Positions 1 through 9,500 are shown, counted from the first letter of the stretch. The stretch: DNA of 46,517 bases from an uncultured Clostridia bacterium (GCA_947631185.1 CANRKJ010000016.1:1-46517); one strand, 5' to 3'. The notes: a model not told the origin generated them from the sequence alone. Translations and numbers: made by a program.

Positions 1-3000
1 ATAATTTATTCCACTATTAACTTGTTCTGAAAGTTTTACTAAATCATCTATTGTTTCTATATTTTCTATATATTCTACTGATTTTATCTCTTTTGTTGGT
101 TCTTCGTTTAGTTTTACTTTTGGTTCTACATTATCTACTATCCTTTTTACACCTGTTGTTACTTCAAAAAATTGTATTACTTCTTCTTTTTCATATCCTT
201 CTGGATATCCTACTTCTATTAATACATATTTTCCATCTCTTAAACTTAATGTTATTTTTCCATTTTCATCTGTTGTTACTATACGTTGGCCTTCTTCATT
301 TAATGTTCCTATATATTCTCCATTTATATCTTTTGCATAGTCATATGGTATATTTACTTCTTTTATTATAAAACTTGCATTTTTTATTGGTTCTCCTGTT
401 TCTTTATCCTTTTTTATCAATGTAAATAGTGGTTTGTCTTCTATTACTAAATTTAATACTCCTTCTGATATCTCACTACTTGATACTGTTTCTACTTCTC
501 CACTATTTAGTATTTCGACTTGTAAATCTTCTCCATTTTTTACTACTCTGAATTTTATTTCTTCTGCATTATTTCCATATCCTTCTGGTGCTTCTATTTC
601 TCTTAATACATATCTTCCTGTTACTCCTTCTCTGCCTTCTACAAATCCACATAAATTTGGTATTTCTATTATTCCTTCTGCATTTGTTGTATGTTCTGTT
701 GTTACTGTTGTATCTTCACTATATAATTGGAATTTAGCTCCTTGTAATGTTTTTCCTTCATTTTCTTCTTCTATTTTCTTTATTTTTAAATCATATGTTG
801 GTATCTTTTCATTTTCAAAAGTTAAACCTAATATTTTTTTGTTTTCATCTATTACTTTTGCATCTGCGAAGTTCTCATTTTCACTTACTATCTTTAAATT
901 TCCTTCTTCATCACGAGTTATTGTAAATGTTACATCTTCTAAATAATATCCATTTGCTCTTATTTCTTTTAATGTATATTCTTGATCTTCTACAAGTGCA
1001 TCTATTGTTATTTTTCCTTCTTCATTTGTTGTATAACTATCATCTCTTCCATCTAGCATAAACATTACACCTGGTATTGGATCTTGAGTGCTTTCATCTA
1101 CTTTTGTTATTTCTATTGATGGTTGTCTATCATCTTGTAATGTTGTTTCTACTTTTATTAAATCTTGCTCTTCTGAAACTGTTATTTGTGCTTCACTTAA
1201 TTCTGTTTTATCACTTTCTATTTTAAATCCTGTTTCTTCTTTTACTAATCTAAAATCTATATCATCTAATAAGTAATATCCATGTGCATATGTTTCTTTT
1301 AATGTATAATCTACTTCTTGATCTAATGGTGCAAGTGTTACTTTTCCTTCTTCATTTGTTGTTCCTGAAGCTCTTACTTTTTCCTCATCTAATATTTCAA
1401 ATTGTATTCCTTTTAATAATTCTTCTGTTTTATTATCTTTCTTTGTTATTATAAGCTCAAACCTTGGTTTTTCTAATATTGTTGCTTTTACAACATCTCC
1501 TTCTATTTCTGGTGATGTTTCAAAATTATCATCTGATAATACTTCAATTTGTAATTCTTCACTATCATTTTCTGTTACTTTGAATTCAAACTTTTTATTA
1601 TCTAACATATAATTATTTGGACTACTTACTTCTTCTAAACTATATTTTCTATTTACATATAGATTTTTTGCTATAAGTTTTCCTTCTGCATTACTTGTAA
1701 TGATTTGTGTAAAAAATTCATTATCTTCCTCATCATATTCTATTAGTTTATATTTTGCTCCTTTTCCTACTGGTTTACGAGTTTCAATGTTTAATTTTGC
1801 AATATCTAATTCATATGTTCTAACTTTTCTTATTCCAACTTTATTTGGTTGTACTTCTGTTGTTATTTTTGATGGTCTTCCTGTATCAACATCTTTTGTT
1901 TCTATTGCATAATAAATTTTGTGATGACTAAATGCAAATTCATTGTATTTTGCTGTTGTTGGAATTTCTACTGTATATGTAAATACAAAACGCGTTCCTG
2001 ATGATAATTTAGTTGTATTAAAATCTATTAAATAACTTCTTACTCTTGAAAAATCTTCTGGTGTTGTTGTCCAATTATTTCCATCTCCACCTAATTCTTT
2101 TGTTGCTTTCGGATTTTCTGAATAATATACTGTTACTTTTCCTTCTAAATTACTTGGTACTTTTATTCCATTACTTGTCATTTCTGTTGTAAATTCAGAA
2201 CCTAATCCTGTTTCACTATCTATATATGTATTTCCTTCAAATGGAATTACTCCTAATATCTTAACTTCACTAATAGTCTTATCATAATTATTAAATACAT
2301 TAACATTTATATCTGCTGTTCTATCTTCTTTTGTTACTTCTGCAATATTAGGTGCAACTGTTACTGTTTCTTCTTTATTATAATTTGATACTGTTTGTGT
2401 TGTTATTAATGTACTTGGTGCTGTTATACCTAAATTAGAAGATATCTTTCCAATTTCTTCTTCATAATTATCATTATTATTAATATCATATATATCTTTT
2501 GAACTTGTTAAATATGTATTACAATCTTCATTATATCCATATAATATGTATGCTTCGCTTGATGATGGTGCAATTGGATTTAATGTTATATCTACACTTA
2601 AATTTATGTCATAATCCATTCTTTCTTCATTTTCCGCTATTATCTCTGCATAATATTTATTATTTTCTTTATACAAATTACTTAATGCAATATCTACATT
2701 AGAAGAATCTACATTTAAATTTTCTGCGAATATTATATCTTCTGGAAATTCAACTAAAAATACTCCATTTTTCCACCCAATTTGATTAAACAAATCTGAA
2801 GTAGTTTTTATAGATATAGTTTGGTTTATATTTGAATTTTGTATTTCTGATTTATTTGGATTTATTTTTAAACTTAATACTGATTCTGGTTTTCTATATT
2901 GTGCATAATGTGTAAATGTTGATGTTTTAGTACTTACATCTTTTAAATCTTGCTCTATTGATAAATAAGAATATATTCCTTCGATAAAGTTAAAATCTTC

Positions 3001-4599
3001 TTCTGGCATTTTTTCTACTAATAATTTATCATTTATCTCTTTTACATTATATACATTAAAAGATTGATAACTACTTATACCATATACTTCGACTTTTACT
3101 TTTTTTACATTATTCTCATATTTAAAATAATTACCTTTTTGATATGTTCTTATATCATTACTTGAAAATTCTTCTATTACATCTCCTGTTTCTTCATTAT
3201 ATACTTTTACACTATCTGCATTACCAGAAAAATAAATTCCTGCATATGATATATATTCATCTGCATCAAATTTTCCATTTTTAGTTGATACAAACTTATC
3301 TGGTCCGTTTTCTTTAAAAGTAACCTTATTTGTATAAAATTCTGTACATGCATGCCATAATGTTTCATAATAATCTTCTTTCGTCTCTTGATTATTATAT
3401 GCTTGAACAGCTTTGTCTTTTGATACTATATATCTTTCTGATGCTTTCTGACCTATTCTTACCTCTCCCTCATTAACTACTGTTCCATTTCCTAATTTTC
3501 CTTCTGTACATACCATTATACTTTCAGATTGTGATTCTAATATATTATCAAAATCTGAAGTTTGATTATTATAAGCTACATATTTTGACGTTACTGGTAT
3601 TTCTACACTAAATGTACGTTCTGGATCATCCTCTATGTTATATGGAATAGCTTCATTAGGATATTTAAAAACAACAGTATAATTATTAATTGATTTCATT
3701 GGATTTGTAATAGCACCTGTTTCTGCATTCAAATTACTTGTTTTTAATATAGTTAGTTTCCCTGTTTCTTCATCATAATTATAATCTTTTGAACTTAATC
3801 CTGATACAGTTACACTTACTGGATAATATCCACTAACTTGTGGTGCACTTGCTGTTACTTCATTTTCTTTTATAAGTAATCCACCAAATGCTCTTGTGCT
3901 TATTGTACCTGAAACATTCATACTATTAGTAGTAAATGATATATTTGACCATGAATAATTGATATCTGAGCTTAGTGAACCATACCAATCTACAGTAACT
4001 TCTCTTGTTACTTCTATCGGTGTTGAATTTCCTTCATCATCAACATAAGTTCCTCTTAAAGTCATCGTATTAACTTTGCTATAATCATTTATGTTATTTC
4101 CAATTTTTGAACTTATCTTACCTTCTAATAACCTTTGACTACCTGCGTATACTTTTTCCTGTAATCTTATGCTTTTTGTATCGTTTCCTATGTAATTTCC
4201 AGATACTACAGAATCTTCTATAATTGATGTTGACCAAGAGAAATTCTGAGCATTTAAAGTTATCTGTCCATTATCTAAATGTCCACCATTTGATACTTTT
4301 ATTTCTGCCCATAGAATTTCATCAGTTGATTGAATATCTCTAGCCGTACCTCTTATCCTTTCTGCATAACCATCGCCATCATAATCTCTGGTGAAGAAAA
4401 CCGAAAACTCTACATTAGGACTTTGAGTTTGATAATCTTCATCTTCAAGTTCGCCATATTTTTTAGCCATTTGATTTTCTATGTCTAATTTGCTTTGAGT
4501 AATAATGCTATTTACTTTTGGTAAAGCGATTATTACTGCAATTGCAAATAAAATTAATGCTATAGCGATGACATAAATTTTTTTACTTACCTTTCTCAT
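1..4599 (-). CDS. Giant cell-surface adhesin A, N-terminal part (3' end beyond window)
   Basis: The frame opens at the ATG at 4599, after a good AAGGAG site, and stays open to the left edge, giving 1533 residues. The N-terminus is a basic stretch plus a hydrophobic segment (about residues 10-27), read as a signal peptide or anchor, followed by a calcium-loop-like DYDGDGY at about 72-78. About 850 residues of beta-rich surface sequence follow, then five Cna-B/SpaA-type domains from about residue 935 to 1500 (repeated xxKxD...G..F.......TNEEGK.....L....Y.LKE motifs), and the start of a GLUG region. Family knowledge: such proteins are exported and attached to the wall, and Cna-B domains often carry isopeptide crosslinks. 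It is a paralogue of the complete gene at 6729-20924. About 2 kb (roughly 130-2105) is practically identical to it at nucleotide level, while the first 900 codons have diverged. The specific ligand is unknown. Confidence 0.9.
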   Translation of the reverse strand, partial: MRKVSKKIYVIAIALILFAIAVIIALPKVNSIITQSKLDIENQMAKKYGELEDEDYQTQSPNVEFSVFFTRDYDGDGYAERIRGTARDIQSTDEILWAEIKVSNGGHLDNGQITLNAQNFSWSTSIIEDSVVSGNYIGNDTKSIRLQEKVYAGSQRLLEGKISSKIGNNINDYSKVNTMTLRGTYVDDEGNSTPIEVTREVTVDWYGSLSSDINYSWSNISFTTNSMNVSGTISTRAFGGLLIKENEVTASAPQVSGYYPVSVTVSGLSSKDYNYDEETGKLTILKTSNLNAETGAITNPMKSINNYTVVFKYPNEAIPYNIEDDPERTFSVEIPVTSKYVAYNNQTSDFDNILESQSESIMVCTEGKLGNGTVVNEGEVRIGQKASERYIVSKDKAVQAYNNQETKEDYYETLWHACTEFYTNKVTFKENGPDKFVSTKNGKFDADEYISYAGIYFSGNADSVKVYNEETGDVIEEFSSNDIRTYQKGNYFKYENNVKKVKVEVYGISSYQSFNVYNVKEINDKLLVEKMPEEDFNFIEGIYSYLSIEQDLKDVSTKTSTFTHYAQYRKPESVLSLKINPNKSEIQNSNINQTISIKTTSDLFNQIGWKNGVFLVEFPEDIIFAENLNVDSSNVDIALSNLYKENNKYYAEIIAENEERMDYDINLSVDITLNPIAPSSSEAYILYGYNEDCNTYLTSSKDIYDINNNDNYEEEIGKISSNLGITAPSTLITTQTVSNYNKEETVTVAPNIAEVTKEDRTADINVNVFNNYDKTISEVKILGVIPFEGNTYIDSETGLGSEFTTEMTSNGIKVPSNLEGKVTVYYSENPKATKELGGDGNNWTTTPEDFSRVRSYLIDFNTTKLSSGTRFVFTYTVEIPTTAKYNEFAFSHHKIYYAIETKDVDTGRPSKITTEVQPNKVGIRKVRTYELDIAKLNIETRKPVGKGAKYKLIEYDEEDNEFFTQIITSNAEGKLIAKNLYVNRKYSLEEVSSPNNYMLDNKKFEFKVTENDSEELQIEVLSDDNFETSPEIEGDVVKATILEKPRFELIITKKDNKTEELLKGIQFEILDEEKVRASGTTNEEGKVTLAPLDQEVDYTLKETYAHGYYLLDDIDFRLVKEETGFKIESDKTELSEAQITVSEEQDLIKVETTLQDDRQPSIEITKVDESTQDPIPGVMFMLDGRDDSYTTNEEGKITIDALVEDQEYTLKEIRANGYYLEDVTFTITRDEEGNLKIVSENENFADAKVIDENKKILGLTFENEKIPTYDLKIKKIEEENEGKTLQGAKFQLYSEDTTVTTEHTTNAEGIIEIPNLCGFVEGREGVTGRYVLREIEAPEGYGNNAEEIKFRVVKNGEDLQVEILNSGEVETVSSSEISEGVLNLVIEDKPLFTLIKKDKETGEPIKNASFIIKEVNIPYDYAKDINGEYIGTLNEEGQRIVTTDENGKITLSLRDGKYVLIEVGYPEGYEKEEVIQFFEVTTGVKRIVDNVEPKVKLNEEPTKEIKSVEYIENIETIDDLVKLSEQVNSGINY

Positions 4600-4611
4600 T
4601 TGAATTTCTCC

Positions 4612-4728
4612 TTTAAAATATATTTGTATCTTTTAGTTTAATAATAATATATTTATATTAATAAAAAAAGCAGTGGAAAATCTGTGTTACGCCACTGTTT
4701 TTACGGAAATTCAAAACCGTTTATTATA
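4612..4728 (-). promoter_or_regulatory. Promoter and attenuator-like leader of adhesin A
   Basis: On the minus strand a TATAAT (4728-4723) is followed by a short hairpin (ACGG...CCGT). Next comes an A-tract, a CAGTGG/CCACTG hairpin (4697-4671) and CTTTTTTT: the layout of an intrinsic terminator placed inside the 5' leader, about 70 nt before the start codon. The hairpin loop contains CGTAACACAG. The same element precedes adhesin B with small differences. Transcription attenuation is inferred. No known riboswitch class was recognised. Confidence 0.55.
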
Positions 4729-4843
4729 TTAAATTTTGATTAAATTTTATTTAAATTTCGGTATTTTTTAGATATATTTAAATAAATACTTACGGATTAA
4801 CGTTATTGCGTATATTGATTTATGTTATTGTTTTTGGTTGGTT

Positions 4844-5488
4844 GGCGGGCGCCCAATGAGCGCCCCTACATTCATTATAATATTTTCATGATTATCATTT
4901 TTTATTTTTCATAATATTTTGTTTTATTGTTTGGCGGGCGCCCGCAAAAAATCATATATTTGAATTTATTTTCATTCTGTAGGGGCGTTCATTGGACGCC
5001 AGCAATATATTTTGTTGGTATCAATTTAATGTCAATTCACAACAATATTTTTTTCACATTGTAGGGGCGTTCATCGGACGCCCGCAATATATTTTGTTGA
5101 TATCAATTTAATGTCAGTGCATAAAAATTTTTTCCACATTGTAGGGGCGTTCATTGGACGCCCGCAATACATTTTTGTTAGTATCAATTAAATGTCAGTG
5201 CACAACAATATTTTTTCACACTGTAGGGGCGTTCATCGGACGCCCGCAATATATTTTGTTGGTATCAATTGAATGTCAATGCACAACAATATTTTTTTCC
5301 ACATTGTAGGGGCGTTCATCGGACGCCCGCAATATATTTTGTTGATATCAATTTAATGTCAGTGCACAACAATATTTTTTACATTGTAGGGGCGTTCATT
5401 GGACGCCAGCAATATATTTTGTTGATATCAATTAAATGTCAGTTAACAATAATATTTTTTCACACTGTAGGGGCGTTCATTGGACGCC
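4844..5488. repeat. Array of GC-rich palindromes (REP-like), seven 81-bp units plus two solitary copies
   Basis: A palindrome GGCGGGCGCCCAATGAGCGCC lies at 4844-4870 and a half element at 4932-4945. Seven units then begin with AGGGGCGTTCATYGGACGCC at 4981, 5063, 5143, 5225, 5308, 5388 and 5469, with periods of 80-83 bp. The AT-rich stretch between palindromes is itself conserved (it contains GTTGATATCAAT and AATGTCAGTGCACAACAATA). The array is bracketed by two copies of a sequence ending TTGAATTTATTTTCATTCT (about 4950-4978 and 5496-5525). Any open frame here is a by-product of the repeats. Confidence 0.9.
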
Positions 5489-5646
5489 CGCAAAAAAATC
5501 ATATATTTGAATTTATTTTCATTCTTTGGATTTAAAATATATTTGAAATGATAGTTAAAAGTTCAACTTATTGCGAAGTCATGTGATTACCATAATATTT
5601 GCCAATACTTGACTCATACAATAAGGCGATTTTTACTGAAATTCGT

Positions 5647-5675
5647 TTGACAAAAGTAATAAAAAATTGTATAAT
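5647..5675 (+). promoter_or_regulatory. Sigma-A type promoter of the toxin-antitoxin locus
   Basis: Perfect -35 TTGACA (5647-5652), 17-nt spacer, perfect -10 TATAAT (5670-5675). Transcription is expected to begin near 5682, just before the RNA repeats. It is the closest match to consensus noticed in the window, as expected for an abundant antitoxin RNA. Confidence 0.85.
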
Positions 5676-5715
5676 GAATATACTAGAAGAAGTAATATTG
5701 CAAAATATTATGAAA

Positions 5716-5835
5716 AGGAGATCCCTAGCCTAGATAAAGTAGGGTATAATTGAAGAGGAAACCCCTAGCCTAATATTTGAGAATAATATTGAAGTAGGGT
5801 ATTCACAAAGAGGAAACCCCTAGCCTAAAATAGGG
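5716..5835 (+). ncRNA. Type III antitoxin RNA, three repeats (ToxI-like)
   Basis: Three repeats share AGG, 4 nt, CCCTA, G, CCT, a variable loop and TAGGG. AGG sits at 5716, 5756 and 5811, and TAGGG at 5740, 5795 and 5831. Repeats 2 and 3 share GAGGAAACCCCTAGCCTA. The pairings AGG:CCT and CCCTA:TAGGG interleave, so each unit can form an H-type pseudoknot, the hallmark of type III antitoxins. Spacing between units is uneven (40 then 55 nt) because repeat 2 carries about 15 extra nt in its loop. Family knowledge: the cognate toxin cuts the precursor into single units, which then inhibit it by direct RNA-protein binding. The RNA lies between a perfect promoter and a terminator and directly precedes a ToxN-family gene. 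Exact processing sites cannot be seen here. Confidence 0.8.
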
Positions 5836-5842
5836 TATAAAA

Positions 5843-5883
5843 AGAGCAAGGGAAATCAAAAGCCTTTGCTCTAATTTATTTTT
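5843..5883 (+). terminator. Leaky terminator between antitoxin repeats and toxin gene
   Basis: Stem AGAGCAA (5843-5849) with TTGCTCT (5866-5872) is followed by AATTTATTTTT. It lies just before the toxin's ribosome binding site. In type III systems such a terminator sets the excess of antitoxin RNA over toxin mRNA. Confidence 0.75.
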
Positions 5884-5897
5884 AAGGAGATTTAACT

Positions 5898-6386
5898 TTG
5901 AATAATTTAAGACTTTATAAAATTGATATTGATTATATAAAATATTTATATAATTTTGATAATAGAATACAATATAATCCAAATAGAGAAGATGCTTATA
6001 CAGCAAAAAGGCCATATTTAGGTGTAGTATTAAAAATAGATAATTATAATTATTTTGTACCATTAGAACATCCTAGAGCATCACATATAAAAATGAAAAA
6101 TAACATATTTATTTTTAAGATACATAATGGAAAATATGGTATATTAGGTTTTAATAATATGATACCTGTAAAACAAGAACAACTTATTGATTTTGATATT
6201 AACAAAGAAGATACAAAATATAGACAAGTTTTAATTAGTCAATATCATTTTTGTAATAAGCATAGTCAAGAAATAGAAGAAAAAGCAAAAAAAACATATG
6301 CTGAAAGTCAAAAAAATTCTTTTATGAAAAAAATATGTTGTAATTTTAAATTATTAGAAGAAAAATGTTTAGAATATATGATATAA
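5898..6386 (+). CDS. toxN: Type III toxin-antitoxin system endoribonuclease toxin, ToxN/AbiQ family
   Basis: A 162-residue protein whose TTG start lies 8 nt after AAGGAG (5884-5889). Sequence features of the ToxN/AbiQ family are visible: the opening LRLYKIDIDYIKYLYNFDNR, then KRPYLGVVLKI, NYFVPLEHPR, the KYGILGFNNMIPV core, a KYRQVLISQ segment and a basic C-terminal helix ending CCNFKLLEEKCLEYMI. The length matches the family (about 160-200). Family knowledge: these toxins are cytosolic sequence-specific endoribonucleases that assemble with antitoxin RNA pseudoknots, and they act in abortive phage defence and plasmid or locus maintenance. The upstream promoter, repeats and terminator complete the canonical locus. 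It sits between two giant adhesin genes on the opposite strand. Catalytic residues were not assigned. Confidence 0.9.
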   Translation: MNNLRLYKIDIDYIKYLYNFDNRIQYNPNREDAYTAKRPYLGVVLKIDNYNYFVPLEHPRASHIKMKNNIFIFKIHNGKYGILGFNNMIPVKQEQLIDFDINKEDTKYRQVLISQYHFCNKHSQEIEEKAKKTYAESQKNSFMKKICCNFKLLEEKCLEYMI

Positions 6387-6637
6387 ATAGGCTTTAAAAT
6401 TCTTGAAAGAAAATAAAAATCAAAAGAAATCAAAGCCTTATGTAAAAGATACAAAATATGCAGAAATTTTTAGAAAGTTCTGATGTAGCTGTATAAATTA
6501 AATATATAAATATAAAAATTTCTTGTTTTTATATTATAATGCTAATTAGATAGGACAGATAATTATTTTAATTTATCTGTCTTTTATTATATAATCGTAA
6601 CAACAATTATTAATTTAGAGGTATAATATTTTGTTTT
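6387..6637. other. AT-rich gap downstream of toxin
   Basis: No gene was found. It holds a possible AGGCTTT/AAAGCCT stem (6389-6438) directly after the toxin stop and the stronger terminator at 6554-6590. Confidence 0.6.
6554..6590 (+). terminator. Terminator downstream of toxin gene
   Basis: GACAGATAA (6554-6562) pairs with TTATCTGTC (6573-6581), followed by TTTTATTAT. It lies about 170 nt after the toxin stop. Confidence 0.7.
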
Positions 6638-6664
6638 GGCGGGCGTCCAATGAACGCCCATACA
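6638..6664. repeat. Solitary REP-like palindrome
   Basis: GGCGGGCGTCCAATGAACGCC followed by CATACA; same family as the arrays at 4844, 21169 and 39240. It sits just beyond the terminator of adhesin B. Confidence 0.85.
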
Positions 6665-6684
6665 TTTATCAATTTACATGTTCG

Positions 6685-6727
6685 CCAAAAAAATATCCCC
6701 AATTTCTTAACAAATTGGGGATAATTT
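6685..6727 (-). terminator. Terminator of adhesin B
   Basis: ATCCCCAATTT (6695-6705) pairs with AAATTGGGGAT (6712-6722). On the minus strand the stem is followed by ATTTTTTT. The same stem recurs after ftsH and after adhesin C. Confidence 0.9.
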
Positions 6728-9500
6728 TTTATTTATTATCTTTTTTGAATATTGTTACTATTGCAAATATTATTGATGTTATTGTTATTATTATGAATCT
6801 TATTATTATGTCTCCTGTTTTTACTGTTTTGATTATTATCTTTTCTATTGGTTTTTCAACTATTACAGGTTCTGATTTTTTCTTATAATAATATATTATT
6901 TCTTCATCTTCTTTTGTCATCTTTCCACTTGCATTATTTGGTTTCTTTATTAATTCATATCCTTCTATTTCTTTTTCTTTGCTTGTGTACTCGTCTCCTT
7001 CGTGTACTTCTGTTATTTCTGGATCATAGATATCTTTATCTGTTTCTATATCTACATATCTTACAATCCTTCTTGATTTGTGTTTGTAATAATAAATTAC
7101 TATTATATCTTCTTTTGTCATTGTTCCTTCTGCATTCTCTGGGATTCCTACTAAATCATATTTTTCTATTTCTTTTGCCTCTGTTTTGTAGGTATCTCCT
7201 ACTTTTCCTGTATATGTTTTACTATCTATTTCTTCATTTGTTATTACATCAACATATTTTGCTATTACTCTTGCATCAATATTTTTCTTCTTATAATAAT
7301 ATACTACTTCTACATCTGATTTTGGTGTTTCACCTTCATTATTTTCTGGTATTTTCTCTTCATCTAATTCATAATCATCTATTTCTTTTGGTATTGTTGT
7401 ATAGTCATCTCCTTCTGGCACATCTTGCTCATCTGGATCTACTATATCTTCATTTGTTTCTTCATCTACATATCTTGTTGTTATTGTTGCTCTATATTTG
7501 TAGTAGTAATTTACTATTATCTCTTCTTCTGTCATTTCTCCTTCTGCATTATCTGGTAATCTATCTTCCATTAAATCATATTTTGCAAATGTTTCTGATT
7601 CTGCTTTATATTTATCTCCTACTTTTCCTGCAATTTTTCTTGTTGCCAAAATCTCATCATTCATTACATCTATATGATTTACTGTTACCATTGTGTCTTC
7701 TCTATGTACATGATAATAATATATAACTATTTTGTCTTCTTTTCCTATTGTTCCTTCTGGATCTTCTGGTAAATCTTCTTCATCTAAGTCATATCCTTCT
7801 ATTATTTCTGGCTCTGTTGTATATTCTTCTCCATCAAATATTTCTTCTGTTTTTGGTGGTATAATATCTTTACCAGTTTCTTTGTCTTGATATTTTGTTG
7901 TTATTGTTGATTCATATTTATAATAATAACTTACTATTATATCTTCTTTTGTCATTTCTCCTGATGGTTTTTCTGGTAATCTGTCTTCATTTAATACGTA
8001 TCTATCAAAAGTCTTTGATGGGATGCTATAGCTATCTCCTTCATGTCCATAATGTACTTTTTCTTCTATTAATGTTTCTGTTCTATTATCATAATGTCTT
8101 TCTATTACTCTTGTCTTACGATTATAATAATATTTTACTATTGTTTGATTTTCAAATATCTTCTCATCAGATTCTCCTGTTCTTACTGTTACTTTCATTG
8201 TTCCTGTTGCATTATCTGGCAATCTGGTTGTATCTAAATCATAGCCTTCTATTTCTTTTCCTTCTGTTTCATATGGATCATTTTCATGTCCTGTTTTTGT
8301 TTCTGTTTCTATTGGTTCATTTGTTGCTGAATCTATATATTGTACTATTACTTCTGCTTTTTTTACATAATAGTATACTACCTCTATTGATGCTTGGTCT
8401 CTTGTTCCTTTTGCATTTTTTGGCATCTTATCTTCATCATCAACTAAGTCATATCCTGGAATTTCTTTTGGTAAGATTTCATATTCATCTCCCTCATTTC
8501 CTACATGTGTTTCTTCTTCAATTACATCTTTTGTTATATCATCAATGTGTTTTTCTACTACATTTGTTTTGATTTTTTCATAATAGTATTCTAATGTTAT
8601 TTCTTCTTCCTTCATTGTTACTGTTTCATCATCTGGTTTGCTTACATTTCTATAATGTGGAAATTCTTTTACTGTTGATGTATATTGGTCTCCTACCAAT
8701 CCTTCTGCATTTACTGTTTCTATTACTGCTTCTGTTTCTCTATCTATATGTTTTACTGTTACTTTGGCTTTTTTACTATAATATAATGTTATTGTCTTTG
8801 ATTCTGCCTCATATTTTCCTGTTAATTCTCCATCTCTTTCAACATATGTATAGTCTTCTATTTCTTTTATTTCTACATTATATTCTTCACCTATTTTTCC
8901 AGGTTTTGTTTCTGTGTCTTGTATTTCTCTATCTGTTTGTTTATCTACATATCTTATCTTAATATCACTATCTGATAATGCGTAATAATATACTAATTCA
9001 CTATCTTTTGAAAACTCTATTTCTTCTTCTGATACTATATTATCATCTTGTGTTATTATTGTTGGTTCGTATTTTTCTGATAATGTTTTATAATTACTAT
9101 TTTCTTCTACTTCATATGTTTGTTCTGTACTTATATTTGTTACTTTATCATTTTCTATATCTACTTTTGTTTCATACTCGATGTTTTCATCTTTTGCAAG
9201 TTTTTCACCTGTTCCCTCTAAATAGTGATGTATATTCAATTCTACTGGAATAACTTTATAATAATATTTTACCTCTACTCCTCCATCTACTATTTCTCCT
9301 GATGCATTTGGTGGTAATTTATATTTTACTTCATCTCCATCTGTTTCTTCTCTTTCTAGCTCTAGATTTGGTAAATCTGTTTTTGGTGATGTTGTATATT
9401 TTGCACCTAAATCATACATTGCTGTTTCATCATCTGCTACTTTTGTTGTTGTTTCATTTCCTTCTGCATCTTTCAAATAATGATGTACTACTAATGGCTG
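6690..9500. repeat. 3'-end block shared by adhesins B and C
   Basis: The sequence coding for the C-terminus and most MucBP repeats of B is close to identical to the matching parts of C at 39433-44370. Stretches such as 8594-9253 and 43451-44110 encode identical protein. C carries about 2.1 kb more because of extra MucBP repeats. The block is in direct orientation. Confidence 0.85.

Noticed and set aside
4979-5488. CRISPR-like array: 28-bp repeats at about 81-bp spacing
   Set aside because: The stretches between the palindromes are themselves conserved, not unique spacers, and no cas gene is present.
5269-5535. 88-codon plus-strand frame with repeated GAFIGR
   Set aside because: It is produced by translation of the palindrome units; no ribosome site, and the same phrase appears wherever the repeat occurs.
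5803-6063. 86-codon minus-strand frame over the toxin gene
   Set aside because: It is antisense to the ToxN-family gene and has no recognisable content or ribosome site.
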